A stretch of 64,000 bases of DNA, from NCBI RefSeq assembly GCF_900109515.1, contig NZ_FOBD01000006.1:62001-126000 (forward strand), read 5' to 3'. Below are positions 24,843-34,150 of this stretch, piece after piece. The translations under genes and the position numbers were made by a program. Under the pieces are notes generated by a model, which worked only from the letters and a program-made list of their open reading frames with translations, did no database searches and was not told the origin of the DNA. Origin of the DNA: Paenibacillus sp. OK003 (GTDB lineage Bacteria > Bacillota > Bacilli > Paenibacillales > Paenibacillaceae). Position 1 is the first letter of the stretch; each line of letters opens with the position of its first letter.

Positions 24843-26032
24843 AGCAGCCCAGTCTGTACAAACTGCGCGGAGCAGTCCGAATCACGGTCACTGGGGGGGA
24901 TATTGCAGCATTAATCAATACGGTGGCAGAGCAGGGACTGGAAGTATGGGACCTGCGTGCCCATGACGGACGCAAGGCAGAAATGAATATTCTGCTACCG
25001 CATTTTTTCAGGCTGCGTCCTTTGCTGAAACGGACAGGCTGCCGGGTAAAGGTGACACACCGGAGTGGATTTCCTTTTTTTGCAGCCCGTTTACTGAGAA
25101 GGAAGTTCTTTCTGGGCGGCATGCTGTTTTTTGTAGCAGCTCTGTTTGCATTATCATCGATGGTTTGGAATGTAGAAGTCAAAGGCAATGTGACAATTCC
25201 TACGGATGAAGTGCTCGCAGCAGCAAAGAAAGAAGGCATCTACCCCTTCCAGTGGGGATTTCGGCTACAAAGCCAGGACAAGCTCTCCAGACAGCTCGCT
25301 CTCGCTCTGCCAGATGTAACCTGGATTGGAGTGAGCAAAGAAGGGACAACCATCACCATCCAGGTCGTGGAGTCGGCACAGCCCAAGCGTGAACCGTTGC
25401 TGAACCCAAGACATCTGGTTAGTAAAACAGACGCTGTAATCACTCAAATTTACGCGGAGCAGGGGCGCCCTGTTGTGCAGAAGGACATGCGTGTCAAGAA
25501 GGGACAGGTACTGATATCAGGTATTTTGGGAGATGAAGAGAATACAAAGACCATTGTAGCCAAAGGGGAAGTACGCGGACTGGTATGGCGTGAATATCAG
25601 GTTGAAGTCCCTCTTGTGCAGAAACATAATACGATGACTGGAGATAGCAAGGAACGTTTTTACATTGTGCTGGGGAAATGGGCGATACAACTCTGGGGAT
25701 ACGGGAACACGCCTTTTACCACATTTGATACCGAAAGTGATCATAAACCGCTGACCTGGAGATCCTTCACACTTCCCATGGGATGGCTGACAGAGAAAGA
25801 TTTGGAAACTCGGGAACAAGAGGAACAACATACTGTTGAATGGGCTAGAACGAAAGGATTGGAAGGAGCAAGAAACGATATTATCGCCAAAAACGGCAAA
25901 GGAACGAAAATTTTAAGTGAAAAAATTTTGCATGAGAAGAAAGAGAATGGTAAAGTTTATATGAAAGTATTATTTGAAGTGGAAGAAAGCATTGCGGAAG
26001 AACTTCCGTTAGTCCATAGTCAAGGAGAATGA
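24839..26032 (+). CDS. yqfD: Sporulation protein YqfD
   Basis: A 397-residue membrane protein of the YqfD (SpoIV-like) family. It has an N-terminal cytoplasmic part and one membrane span (FFLGGMLFFVAALFALSSMV) at about residues 90-110. A large extracytoplasmic domain follows, including VEVKGNVTIPTDEVL, which resembles a POTRA-like fold, and GVSKEGTTITIQVVE. In Bacillus it is made in the mother cell under SigE. It overlaps yqfC by four bases, and phoH follows six bases later. Confidence 0.93.
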   Translation: MKQPSLYKLRGAVRITVTGGDIAALINTVAEQGLEVWDLRAHDGRKAEMNILLPHFFRLRPLLKRTGCRVKVTHRSGFPFFAARLLRRKFFLGGMLFFVAALFALSSMVWNVEVKGNVTIPTDEVLAAAKKEGIYPFQWGFRLQSQDKLSRQLALALPDVTWIGVSKEGTTITIQVVESAQPKREPLLNPRHLVSKTDAVITQIYAEQGRPVVQKDMRVKKGQVLISGILGDEENTKTIVAKGEVRGLVWREYQVEVPLVQKHNTMTGDSKERFYIVLGKWAIQLWGYGNTPFTTFDTESDHKPLTWRSFTLPMGWLTEKDLETREQEEQHTVEWARTKGLEGARNDIIAKNGKGTKILSEKILHEKKENGKVYMKVLFEVEESIAEELPLVHSQGE

Positions 26033-26038
26033 GGCTAT

Positions 26039-27010
26039 TTGTCAGAGCAAACACGCAGCATACGAATCTCCCTCCAAAGTGCGGGAGAGGGTCAATCTCT
26101 TTTTGGACCCCAAGATATTTTCCTGAAACTGATTGAATCCGAGATTCCCGCCCAGATCGCATCCCGTGAAGCGGAGATTGTGATCCATGGCAACGTTCAG
26201 CATGTGGAATCGCTTGAACAATTATTTGATGTGTTGTTGCAATTGGTACGTAACGGATATGTGTTAACCGAAAGGGACGTTAAGTATGCCATTGAGCTTG
26301 CAAAGGAACTGCGTGCAGACCAGCTTCTGGATCTGTTCAAAGGCGAGATTACAACGACCTACCGTGGGAAGCCGATCCGGGTTAAAACGATTGGACAGAA
26401 ACACTATGTAACTACAATTAAAAAACGAGATGTTGTATTTGGTATCGGTCCAGCCGGTACAGGTAAAACGTATCTTGCTGTTGTGCTGGCTGTGGCAGCA
26501 CTCAAGGAAGGCAGCGTCAAGCGGATCGTGCTCACAAGACCTGCTGTTGAAGCGGGAGAGAGTCTTGGTTTCTTGCCTGGTGATCTTCAGGAAAAAGTGG
26601 ATCCTTATTTACGGCCGCTGTATGATGCTTTATACGATGTTATGGGACAAGAGCAGACTGCGAAAGCGCTGGAGCGCGGTTTGATCGAAATTGCACCTCT
26701 GGCCTATATGCGGGGACGTACACTGGATGATTCGTTTATCATCCTGGATGAAGCCCAGAATACGACACCGGAGCAGATGAAAATGTTTCTGACCCGTCTC
26801 GGTTTTGGCTCCAAAATGGTCATTACCGGTGACGTGACACAAATTGATTTACCGCGCGGCAAAAAGTCAGGGCTTGTGGAAGCAAATACGATATTAGGGC
26901 AAGTGGAAGAGATTGGATTTGTCTATTTTGCCGAGCAAGACGTTGTACGGCACTCCCTCGTCCAGAAAATCATCGTCGCCTATAACCACGCCGCAGAAAA
27001 TCAAGAATAG
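26039..27010 (+). CDS. phoH: PhoH family ATPase
   Basis: A 323-residue ATPase of the PhoH/YbeZ family, linked by context to YbeY-dependent RNA metabolism. Walker A is IGPAGTGKTYLAVVLA near residue 135, and Walker B is DDSFIILDEAQNTTPEQ near 235. TGDVTQIDLPRGKKSGL follows. The TTG start is behind AAGGAGAATGAGG. Order phoH-pgpH-ybeY is as in Bacillus yqfE-yqfF-yqfG. A second, PIN-fused PhoH is encoded at 60.7 kb, so the two are paralogues. Confidence 0.93.
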   Translation: MSEQTRSIRISLQSAGEGQSLFGPQDIFLKLIESEIPAQIASREAEIVIHGNVQHVESLEQLFDVLLQLVRNGYVLTERDVKYAIELAKELRADQLLDLFKGEITTTYRGKPIRVKTIGQKHYVTTIKKRDVVFGIGPAGTGKTYLAVVLAVAALKEGSVKRIVLTRPAVEAGESLGFLPGDLQEKVDPYLRPLYDALYDVMGQEQTAKALERGLIEIAPLAYMRGRTLDDSFIILDEAQNTTPEQMKMFLTRLGFGSKMVITGDVTQIDLPRGKKSGLVEANTILGQVEEIGFVYFAEQDVVRHSLVQKIIVAYNHAAENQE

Positions 27011-27025
27011 AAAGGGATTGTCTCG

Positions 27026-29275
27026 ATGACCTCGAAGGAACTGTCAAAAGGCAAATCTTTTCAAAATAGAGCTACAGGATGGAAGTATAGCGTGTGGGCA
27101 CGCTATCTTCTGTTTTTGTTTCTGGTGATCCTCTTCTACGTGAGTCTTGCTTCCAAGCTGCTCCCAGAGCGGTATGATATTCAGGAAGGCACACGAAGTG
27201 AAGTGAATATTGCTGCGCCCATGCAGATCCCGAATACCAAGGCCACACTGAAAGCGCAGGAAGAAGCCGCTGAACGTGTACAGCCGATGTTTCAGATCGT
27301 GCAGATGCGGAACGAAAATTTGATGACGACTCTGTTAGATCGTATTGATCGACTGAATCAGGATGATCAGATTTCCAGTCAGGACAAGATTGACATCTAT
27401 CGTGATGAAATACCGCAGCGTCAGAAAGACTTTGTTTCCAATTTTATTAACAACAACCGGAAAGCGGGTACATACTCCGAAACTCTGTTGGAAGAGATCA
27501 GAAATGTGGTACAGGAGCAAAGCTACCGTATCCCGGAAGAGACATATATCAAAATTTCACGTCTGACTTCGGATGATATTCAGGAGATGAAGGCCGTTGC
27601 TAGGGATATCGTCTCCAGATTAATGACCGACCAGATTAGCGAGGCTACAACAGCTCGTGCCAAAGTGGCCGAGATGGTGAGTGTGAGCTCTTTAAGCAAG
27701 CGTACGCAGCGTGAGGTTGTCCAGGAGCTTGCTCGTCTTGTGGTAACGTCTAACCGCTTTTACGATGAAGAGGGTACAAAAGAAGCTAAAGTACAGGCTC
27801 GTGAGAACACTCAAACGGTCTTTATCAAGCAAGGAGATACGCTTGTTGCCAAGGGTGAGATGATTACCCCGGAGATGTACACCCTTCTGGGCGAGAACGA
27901 TTTGCTGAAAAACGAAGTGAACTATTGGCCTCAGCTTGGACTGCTTATGCTGTCCTGTCTGTTGTCGGCAGCGATTCTCATGTATATTCAGCAATTCAGC
28001 GGAACGCATTTCAAATATAATAATGCTCAGCTGCTGATGCTTGTTCTCATATTTATTATTACGATTGTGGTTATGCATGTTACTGCAATACTTCAGACCA
28101 GTGAGAATTCATACGTAGGCTTTCTTGCTCCTGTTGCCGTAGGCGCCATGTTAATTGCATTGCTGCTGGATACATCGCTAGCCTTTGTCTGCTCGATTAT
28201 TATCGGCATGCTGTCGAGCATTATTTTGAATACACATCAGGGTCAGATTTTTGACTTTGAACTTGGATTCTTCGCGGTGTTGGTGTCGTTTGTTGCGATC
28301 TTCGCCACCCATCGAGCAAGTCAGCGGTCTACGATCCTGAAAGGCGCCATTATGGTCTGCCTGTTCGGATCGATCGCAGTCTTCACGCTGGCTTTGATTG
28401 ACTCAAGTGACTGGAACCGGACGACAACGCTGTATGGTATTGGATTTGCATTTGCCGGTGGTGTATTGACCGCCATATTGGTTATTGGGCTGATGCCATT
28501 TTTCGAAACCTCATTTGGCATCTTGTCTGCACTGAAACTGGTGGAACTGTCTAATCCCAATCACCCGCTACTACGCAAATTGCTAACAGAGACACCAGGC
28601 ACGTATCACCATAGTGTGATGGTAGGAAACCTGTCAGAAGCCGCAGCGGAGGCAATCGGTGCCAACGGGTTGTTATGTCGGGTCGGCTCGTATTACCATG
28701 ATATTGGCAAGACCAAGCGACCGATTTATTTTATTGAAAATCAAAACAATATGGAAAATCCGCATGATTCGATTGATCCAAAGCTGAGCAAGTCCATTAT
28801 CGTTGCTCACGCACGCGATGGTGTGGAGATGCAGAAGGACTACAAGCTGCCAAGGCCTATTCGGGACATTGCTGAGCAGCATCATGGAACAACCTTCCTG
28901 CATTACTTCTATCACAAAGCACTGCGTCAGGCTGAGGAAGCTGGAGTGGAACCTGATTTCACGGAAGATGATTTCCGTTATCCGGGTCCCAAGGCTCAGT
29001 CCAAAGAGTCGGCGATAGTTGGTATTGCTGACAGCGTGGAAGCTGCGGTCCGTTCCTTGCGGAAGCCTACTGTGGAACAAGTGGAATCCATGATCGAGAA
29101 GATTATTAAAGGTCGACTGGACGATCATCAGTTTAACGACTGTGATCTGACAATGCGGGAGCTGGATATCGTCGCCAAGACCCTTAAGGAAACCGTCATG
29201 GGCATATTCCACTCCAGGATTGAATATCCGGAAGAAATGAAGAAACCGAAGCCAACCTCGCCTGAAGCGGGTTGA
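27026..29275 (+). CDS. pgpH: 7TM-HD cyclic-di-AMP phosphodiesterase PgpH (YqfF)
   Basis: PgpH hydrolyses c-di-AMP and so influences potassium and osmotic balance. The 749-residue protein has one N-terminal membrane span and an extracellular 7TMR-HDED domain (about residues 45-290). Seven membrane spans occupy about 295-490. A cytoplasmic HD domain follows, with TPGTYHHSVMVGNLSEAAA, SYYHDIGK and EQHHGTTFLHYFYHKA. All metal ligands expected from the family appear present. It lies 15 bases after phoH. Confidence 0.93.
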   Translation: MTSKELSKGKSFQNRATGWKYSVWARYLLFLFLVILFYVSLASKLLPERYDIQEGTRSEVNIAAPMQIPNTKATLKAQEEAAERVQPMFQIVQMRNENLMTTLLDRIDRLNQDDQISSQDKIDIYRDEIPQRQKDFVSNFINNNRKAGTYSETLLEEIRNVVQEQSYRIPEETYIKISRLTSDDIQEMKAVARDIVSRLMTDQISEATTARAKVAEMVSVSSLSKRTQREVVQELARLVVTSNRFYDEEGTKEAKVQARENTQTVFIKQGDTLVAKGEMITPEMYTLLGENDLLKNEVNYWPQLGLLMLSCLLSAAILMYIQQFSGTHFKYNNAQLLMLVLIFIITIVVMHVTAILQTSENSYVGFLAPVAVGAMLIALLLDTSLAFVCSIIIGMLSSIILNTHQGQIFDFELGFFAVLVSFVAIFATHRASQRSTILKGAIMVCLFGSIAVFTLALIDSSDWNRTTTLYGIGFAFAGGVLTAILVIGLMPFFETSFGILSALKLVELSNPNHPLLRKLLTETPGTYHHSVMVGNLSEAAAEAIGANGLLCRVGSYYHDIGKTKRPIYFIENQNNMENPHDSIDPKLSKSIIVAHARDGVEMQKDYKLPRPIRDIAEQHHGTTFLHYFYHKALRQAEEAGVEPDFTEDDFRYPGPKAQSKESAIVGIADSVEAAVRSLRKPTVEQVESMIEKIIKGRLDDHQFNDCDLTMRELDIVAKTLKETVMGIFHSRIEYPEEMKKPKPTSPEAG

Positions 29276-29308
29276 TTCGCGAATATGAGAAGACAGGAGT
29301 ATGAAAGA

Positions 29309-29806
29309 ATGAGTCTTAACCTAGCTTGGAATAATGAACAACAGGATAAAGAAATCACCGAACCGATGATCGCAATGCTGGAGCAGCTGCTGAACCTTGC
29401 AGGGGAAGCAGAGGGGGTTGCGGACGGGGAAGTGGCCCTGACTTTTGTAAATGATGAGCAGATTCATGAGCTGAACCGTGACTATCGCGGCATTGATCGT
29501 CCAACAGATGTCTTGTCTTTTGCCATGAATGAGACTGTGGATGAGGAACTGGATATCATCTACGAACTGGACGAAGATGAAGAAATGGAAGAAATGCCGG
29601 ATGTTCTGGGGGATATTATTATTTCTGTTCCACGGACCATCCTGCAGAGTGAAGAATATGGGCATTCATTTGAACGTGAGCTCGGGTTCCTGTTTGTTCA
29701 TGGCTTCTTGCACCTGCTTGGATATGATCATCAGGATGAAGCCAGCGAAGCCGAAATGATGGGCAAACAGGAAGCGGTACTCGCCCAAGCTGGGTTGACA
29801 CGATAA
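29309..29806 (+). CDS. ybeY: rRNA maturation RNase YbeY
   Basis: YbeY is a zinc endoribonuclease involved in 16S rRNA 3' maturation and 70S quality control. The 165-residue protein carries the ligand motif HGFLHLLGYDH near residue 131 and YRGIDRPTDVLSFAMNE earlier. A run of Asp and Glu (DELDEDEEMEEMP) makes the middle loop longer and more acidic than usual. The ATG at 29309 is chosen over 29285 because of CAGGAGT at good spacing and the family N-terminus. dgkA starts on the last base of its stop codon. Confidence 0.92.
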   Translation: MSLNLAWNNEQQDKEITEPMIAMLEQLLNLAGEAEGVADGEVALTFVNDEQIHELNRDYRGIDRPTDVLSFAMNETVDEELDIIYELDEDEEMEEMPDVLGDIIISVPRTILQSEEYGHSFERELGFLFVHGFLHLLGYDHQDEASEAEMMGKQEAVLAQAGLTR

Positions 29807-30177
29807 TGAAAAGGCGCTCCTGGGGGATGGTATTCCGCAATGCTGCGGAAGGAATCGTATACGGGCTGCGGACTCAGCGGAATGTAAGAGTTCATACAGG
29901 AGTCGCCATTTTGATGTGTGCAGCCGGCTTTTTTTTCGGGATCTCCAGAACGGATTGGATGTTTGTACTGACAGCCGTGTTTCTGGTTCTTGTGACGGAG
30001 CTGATGAATACAGCCGTGGAAGCTGCTGTAGATCTGGCGCATCCGCATTTACATCCGCTGGCAAAAGCGGCGAAGGACACCGCGGCCGGTGCAGTTTTGC
30101 TGGCTGCGGTGTTCGCCGTCATCATCGGGAGTATCGTTTTCATTAAGCCGGTGATGAGGTGGCTGGGTTTGCTCTGA
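29806..30177 (+). CDS. dgkA: Diacylglycerol kinase family protein (undecaprenol kinase type)
   Basis: A 123-residue integral membrane kinase. In Gram-positive bacteria members phosphorylate undecaprenol to recycle the wall lipid carrier. It starts MKRRSWGMVFRNAAEGIVYG and has the catalytic ELMNTAVEAAVDL near residue 65 and the conserved AKAAKDTAAGAVLLAAV. Three membrane helices are evident. The ATG shares one base with the ybeY stop, as in the Bacillus ybeY-dgkA-cdd order. A palindromic repeat separates it from cdd. Confidence 0.92.
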   Translation: MKRRSWGMVFRNAAEGIVYGLRTQRNVRVHTGVAILMCAAGFFFGISRTDWMFVLTAVFLVLVTELMNTAVEAAVDLAHPHLHPLAKAAKDTAAGAVLLAAVFAVIIGSIVFIKPVMRWLGLL

Positions 30178-30216
30178 TTTTGTTTTTGTTTTGATTTTAA
30201 TATTACACACAAATTA

Positions 30217-30439
30217 TAAAGTTGAACTCATTTTTAAGTTGAACTTCTGGTTTGCACAATAACGGAGAGGTAAGAAATAACCTGTAGAAGCGAAGCGTTC
30301 GCCTTTATCACCGGATTTTCACTTTGGAAAAGGGAATCCATAAAATCCGGGGATAACAGCGATCGTAAGGTTGTTCTGACAGCGGAGAGGCCAGTGCAAA
30401 TATTTTTAAGTTGAACTTAACTCATTGAGTGCAACTTTA
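30217..30439. repeat. Dispersed palindromic element, copy 2, with nested outer arms
   Basis: The core (about 30258-30390) matches copy 1b: AACGGAGAGG, ATAACCTGTAGAAGCGAAG, CCGGATTTT, then CCGGGGATAACAGCGATCG and AGGTTGTTCT. Further out TTTGCAC (30251) pairs with GTGCAAA (30394). Outermost, TAAAGTTGAACTCA (30217) pairs with TGAGTGCAACTTTA (30426) with one mismatch. A 17-base direct repeat, ATTTTTAAGTTGAACTT, flanks the inner part at 30230-30246 and 30402-30418. The element fills nearly the whole gap between dgkA and cdd. Confidence 0.78.
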
Positions 30440-30465
30440 TATACACCCTAAGGGAGAGATTAATT

Positions 30466-30879
30466 ATGGATAATGGTTTGTTGATGCAAGAAGCAATTAA
30501 GGCACGTACGAAAGCGTATACGCCTTATTCCCATTTTGGTGTAGGTGCAGCTTTGCTTGACAGTGAGGGACATGTGCATCATGGTTGTAATATTGAGAAT
30601 GCTGCTTATACGCCAGGCAACTGTGCTGAGCGTACAGCTATGTTCAGTGCGATTGCAGGAGGTAAGCAACCACGCAGTTTCAAAGCCATTGCCATTGTAG
30701 GAGATACTGACGGCCCGATTGCCCCATGCGGCGTATGTCGTCAAGTGATGTATGAACTGTGTGAACCAGATATGAAAGTTATTCTGGGTAACATGAAAGG
30801 TGATCTGCAGGAGACTACAGTTGCCGAACTATTGCCATGGGCTTTTGGACCATCTGATCTGAACTCTGCTAAAAAGTAA
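30466..30879 (+). CDS. cdd: Cytidine deaminase
   Basis: Cdd deaminates cytidine and deoxycytidine to uridine forms in pyrimidine salvage. The 137-residue protein is the small homotetrameric type. The zinc site is NCAERTA (Cys and catalytic Glu) with PCGVCRQ, supplying three cysteine ligands. YTPYSHFGVGAALL near the N-terminus and GCNIENAAYTPG are classical. AGGGAGAG precedes the ATG. cdd-era-recO order is as in Bacillus, but the repeat upstream may isolate it from dgkA. Confidence 0.95.
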   Translation: MDNGLLMQEAIKARTKAYTPYSHFGVGAALLDSEGHVHHGCNIENAAYTPGNCAERTAMFSAIAGGKQPRSFKAIAIVGDTDGPIAPCGVCRQVMYELCEPDMKVILGNMKGDLQETTVAELLPWAFGPSDLNSAKK

Positions 30880-30920
30880 AAAATAATACATTCCAGGCCT
30901 AGGCGCCTGAGGAGGAACAT

Positions 30921-31820
30921 ATGAAAAAACAAGCATTTAAATCCGGCTTTGTAGCCATTATTGGACGTCCCAATGTAGGTAAATCCACACTGATGAACCA
31001 AGTCATTGGACAGAAGATTGCAATCATGTCGGACAAGCCACAAACGACGCGTAATAAGATTCATGGTGTATATACATCCGAACATCAGCAAATCGTTTTC
31101 CTTGACACGCCGGGTATTCACAAACGTCAATCCAAGCTGGGCGATTACATGAACCAAACCGCTTTGAACACGCTCGGAGAAGTCGAAGCTGCTCTGTTCC
31201 TGATCGATGCTTCTGAAGGCATGGGCGGTGGTGACCGTTATATTGCTGAGCAGTTGAAAAATATTCGCACGCCTGTCATTCTTGTCATGAACAAAATTGA
31301 TAAAATTGAGCCGGAAGCTCTGCTGCCACTCATTGAAGAATATCGCAAGCTGCACAATTTTGCCGAGATCGTCCCGGTATCAGCCAAGCTCGGTAGTAAT
31401 GTCAACACATTGCTGGAGCAGCTCGGCAAGTATTTGCCAGAAGGTCCACAGTACTATCCAGATGACCAGGTTACAGACCATCCGGAGCAGTTCGTTTGTG
31501 CCGAGTTGATTCGGGAGAAGATTTTGCAAATGACACGCGAAGAAGTGCCCCACTCCATTGCGGTAACGATTGAGGATATGAAAGTACAGGACAACGGCGT
31601 CGTTTATATTTCTGCCGTCATTTTTGTGGAGCGTGATTCACAAAAAGGGATCATCATCGGGAAACAGGGTGCCTTGCTCAAAGAAGTGGGAAAACGTGCC
31701 CGCCAGGATATTCAAAACCTGTTAGGTTCCAAAATCTTCATGGATCTGTGGGTTAAAGTGAAAAAAGACTGGAGAAATCAGGATCGAGTTCTGCGTGACC
31801 TTGGCTTTGGCCGCGACTAA
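30921..31820 (+). CDS. era: GTPase Era
   Basis: Era is a ribosome-assembly GTPase that binds the 3' end of 16S rRNA. The 299-residue protein has G1 GRPNVGKST (residues about 15-23), the switch [10 protein letters not shown]3 DTPGIH, G4 NKID and G5 VSAKLG. The C-terminal KH domain contains [27 protein letters not shown] precedes the ATG. The length and every motif are normal. Confidence 0.97.
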   Translation: MKKQAFKSGFVAIIGRPNVGKSTLMNQVIGQKIAIMSDKPQTTRNKIHGVYTSEHQQIVFLDTPGIHKRQSKLGDYMNQTALNTLGEVEAALFLIDASEGMGGGDRYIAEQLKNIRTPVILVMNKIDKIEPEALLPLIEEYRKLHNFAEIVPVSAKLGSNVNTLLEQLGKYLPEGPQYYPDDQVTDHPEQFVCAELIREKILQMTREEVPHSIAVTIEDMKVQDNGVVYISAVIFVERDSQKGIIIGKQGALLKEVGKRARQDIQNLLGSKIFMDLWVKVKKDWRNQDRVLRDLGFGRD

Positions 31821-31924
31821 TCGTCGGAATTGTATCCAGTAATTGCAACACATAGTTTACCTTGCAAGACTCCATCCTATCTGGTAGAAGCAGACGTCAT
31901 TTCCGAAGAGAGGATGAAATTCCG

Positions 31925-32065
31925 ATGCGAGATTTTTCGTGGAAGGTTTTTGCGATGACGGGGGATGTGGAATCCTATCTGTTGTATGCCGAGTCGTGTG
32001 GTTCGTTGGGACAGGAGTCGGAACCTGCAAGGGAAGTGATTGAAGATGAAGAAGCCGAAGGTTAA
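31925..32065 (+). CDS. yqzL: YqzL family small protein
   Basis: A 46-residue protein matching the YqzL family by MRDFSWKVFAMTGDVESYLLY. Its function is unknown; it is conserved between era and recO in Bacillus. An in-frame extension to 31862 exists but lacks family similarity, so the ATG at 31925 behind GAGAGG is used. The tail is acidic (EEAEG). recO begins 33 bases later. Confidence 0.85.
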   Translation: MRDFSWKVFAMTGDVESYLLYAESCGSLGQESEPAREVIEDEEAEG

Positions 32066-32098
32066 TTGGCTAATTCGGGAATGGTTAGGTGACGAGGC

Positions 32099-32851
32099 AT
32101 GCTATATAGGGTGGAAGGGATTGTCATCCGCAGCATGGACTACGGCGAGGGAAACAAAATCATTACGCTTTGCACCGAAAGCGGCGGGAAAGTAGGGGTA
32201 CTCGTCCGCGGTGCCAAAAAGCCCAAAAGCCGACATGCTGCACTGGTGCAGCCATTTACGTACGGTCAATATGTATATTTTCGTAACACCGGTCTGGGAA
32301 CACTAAACGCAGGTGAGATCATCGAATCTTATCATGAGCTGCGTGAAGATCTGATTAAGGCCTCCTATGCATCTTATGCTTGTGAACTGCTGGATCGTGT
32401 GTTGCAGGATGAAGAGACAGGTACGTTCTGGTTCAAACAGTTGAAAGCCTGTCTTCAGGCGTTGAAGGAAGAGAAAGATCCGGTCGTCATCACAAGCCTG
32501 TATGAAATGAAAATATTACAGGCAGCCGGGTACGGACCCCAGCTTGATGAGTGCATTTCTTGTGGTCATGAACGTCCGGATGAACAATTATTTGTTAGTC
32601 CAAGACTTGGCGGTGTTCTGTGCCGTGCTTGCAAACACTTTGATCCTCCGGCGATGTCCGTGAGTCCGAAGGCGTTGAAGATCTTGCGTCTGTTTGCACA
32701 GCTGGATCTGCAAAGGCTTGGTAATATATCGGTGAGCGAAGGCACCCGGGATGAGATCAAAAAAATCATGCGGGCCTTTATGGATCATCAGCTTGGCTTG
32801 AATCTGAAATCCCGTTCTTTTCTTGATCAAATGGAAAAGTACGGGATTTGA
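32099..32851 (+). CDS. recO: DNA repair protein RecO
   Basis: RecO anneals single strands and, with RecR and RecF, loads RecA on SSB-coated DNA. The 250-residue protein has an N-terminal OB fold (MLYRVEGIVIRSMDYGEGNK), a helical domain and a four-cysteine zinc site (DECISCGHE and LCRACKHF). The length is typical. It is preceded by TAGGTGACGAGG and ends about 30 bases before the glyQS promoter. Confidence 0.94.
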   Translation: MLYRVEGIVIRSMDYGEGNKIITLCTESGGKVGVLVRGAKKPKSRHAALVQPFTYGQYVYFRNTGLGTLNAGEIIESYHELREDLIKASYASYACELLDRVLQDEETGTFWFKQLKACLQALKEEKDPVVITSLYEMKILQAAGYGPQLDECISCGHERPDEQLFVSPRLGGVLCRACKHFDPPAMSVSPKALKILRLFAQLDLQRLGNISVSEGTRDEIKKIMRAFMDHQLGLNLKSRSFLDQMEKYGI

Positions 32852-32882
32852 GTCGTCTTGAAACGATAATAAGTAATATATC

Positions 32883-32911
32883 TTGACTTCGTACTTATTT
32901 TTATATATTAT
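32883..32911 (+). promoter_or_regulatory. Sigma-A promoter of the glyQS T-box transcript
   Basis: TTGACT (32883) and TATTAT (32906) are separated by 17 bases, placing the transcript start near 32918, just before the T-box stem I. Confidence 0.65.
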
Positions 32912-32934
32912 GAACTATAATTTCTCTTTTGGAG

Positions 32935-33212
32935 ACATGCATTGAACGAGAAAGTAGGAGACTGGATTTATTACATTCAGGAGCAGAAGAGGTCGGTTGA
33001 CCTTACTAATCCTGTGTGAGCGAGCCGGGGATGGTGGGAGCCGGGTTGAATCGGTCTGTGAAATGGCACTCGGGAGCATGAATGACACGGAAAAGTGGGC
33101 TTGAATGAACAGGATTTCCTGTTTATATCTAAGCCAAGTAGGGTGGAACCGCGGGAATAGCTCTCGTCCCTATGTCTGTATAACAGGCGTAGGACGGGGG
33201 CTTTTTATTGTC
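32935..33212 (+). promoter_or_regulatory. T-box riboswitch of glyQS
   Basis: The leader contains the T-box consensus AGGGTGGAACCGCGGG at about 33139-33154. Upstream is a long stem I region with GAGCCGGGGATGG and GGGAGCCGGG. After the T-box, AGCTCTCGTCC pairs with GGACGGGGGCT, followed by TTTTTATT, which is the terminator (about 33158-33210). Uncharged tRNA-Gly should favour the antiterminator and allow glyQS transcription. A GGC at about 33065 in the 3' side of stem I is a plausible glycine specifier, though I did not fold the loop rigorously. Confidence 0.93.
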
Positions 33213-33262
33213 TGTACCGTTCTAGGCTTGTTCATCACAAACCATCGAAAAGGAGCATGATT

Positions 33263-34150
33263 ATGAATTTTCAGCAGATGATCCTCACGCTGCAACAATT
33301 CTGGGCCGCGCACAACTGTATTATTGTTCAACCATATGATACGGAAAAAGGGGCAGGTACGATGAACCCGATGACCTTTTTGCGTTCGCTTGGACCGGAG
33401 CCTTGGAAAGTGGCTTATGTAGAGCCTTCCCGCCGTCCTTCGGATGGTCGTTATGGAGAAAATCCAAACCGTCTCTATCAGCATCATCAATTCCAGGTTA
33501 TTATCAAGCCTTCACCGGACAACATTCAGGAGATTTACCTGGAAAGTCTGAAGCAGTTGGGCATTGATCCGCTCAAACATGATATTCGGTTTGTTGAAGA
33601 CAACTGGGAGAACCCTTCCCTCGGCTGTGCGGGTCTTGGCTGGGAAGTATGGCTGGACGGTATGGAAATCACCCAATTTACGTATTTCCAACAAGTCGGC
33701 GGAATCGAGACGAATCCGGTAGCGGTTGAAATTACGTATGGTATGGAGCGTTTGGCTTCGTACATTCAGGAAAAAGAAAATGTGTTTGAACTGGAATGGG
33801 TAGACGGCATTACATATGGCGATGTGTTCCGTCAGCCTGAATTCGAACACTCCAAATATACGTTTGAAGTATCTGATGTCAAAATGTTGTTTACGCTCTT
33901 CAACATGCATGAAGAGGAAGCGAACAAGGCAATGGCACAGAATCTGGTTTTCCCGGCATATGACTATGTGTTGAAATGTTCACACACGTTCAACCTGTTG
34001 GATGCGCGCGGAGCAATCAGTGTAACGGAGCGTACTGGGTACATCACTCGTGTCCGTAATCTGGCTCGTCAAGTAGCTGCAACATATGTCGAAGAGCGCG
34101 AGAAGCTCGGCTTCCCGCTGATTAAGAAAGGGGGATCTGAGCATGTCTAA
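33263..34150 (+). CDS. glyQ: Glycine-tRNA ligase, alpha subunit
   Basis: GlyQ is the catalytic subunit of the bacterial alpha2-beta2 glycyl-tRNA synthetase. The 295-residue protein starts [14 protein letters not shown] and contains the class II elements [19 protein letters not shown] and [19 protein letters not shown]. The ATG at 33263 is preferred over that at 33257, which is too close to AGGAG. Its stop lies inside glyS by eight bases, so the subunits are translationally coupled. Control is by the T-box. Confidence 0.97.
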   Translation: MNFQQMILTLQQFWAAHNCIIVQPYDTEKGAGTMNPMTFLRSLGPEPWKVAYVEPSRRPSDGRYGENPNRLYQHHQFQVIIKPSPDNIQEIYLESLKQLGIDPLKHDIRFVEDNWENPSLGCAGLGWEVWLDGMEITQFTYFQQVGGIETNPVAVEITYGMERLASYIQEKENVFELEWVDGITYGDVFRQPEFEHSKYTFEVSDVKMLFTLFNMHEEEANKAMAQNLVFPAYDYVLKCSHTFNLLDARGAISVTERTGYITRVRNLARQVAATYVEEREKLGFPLIKKGGSEHV

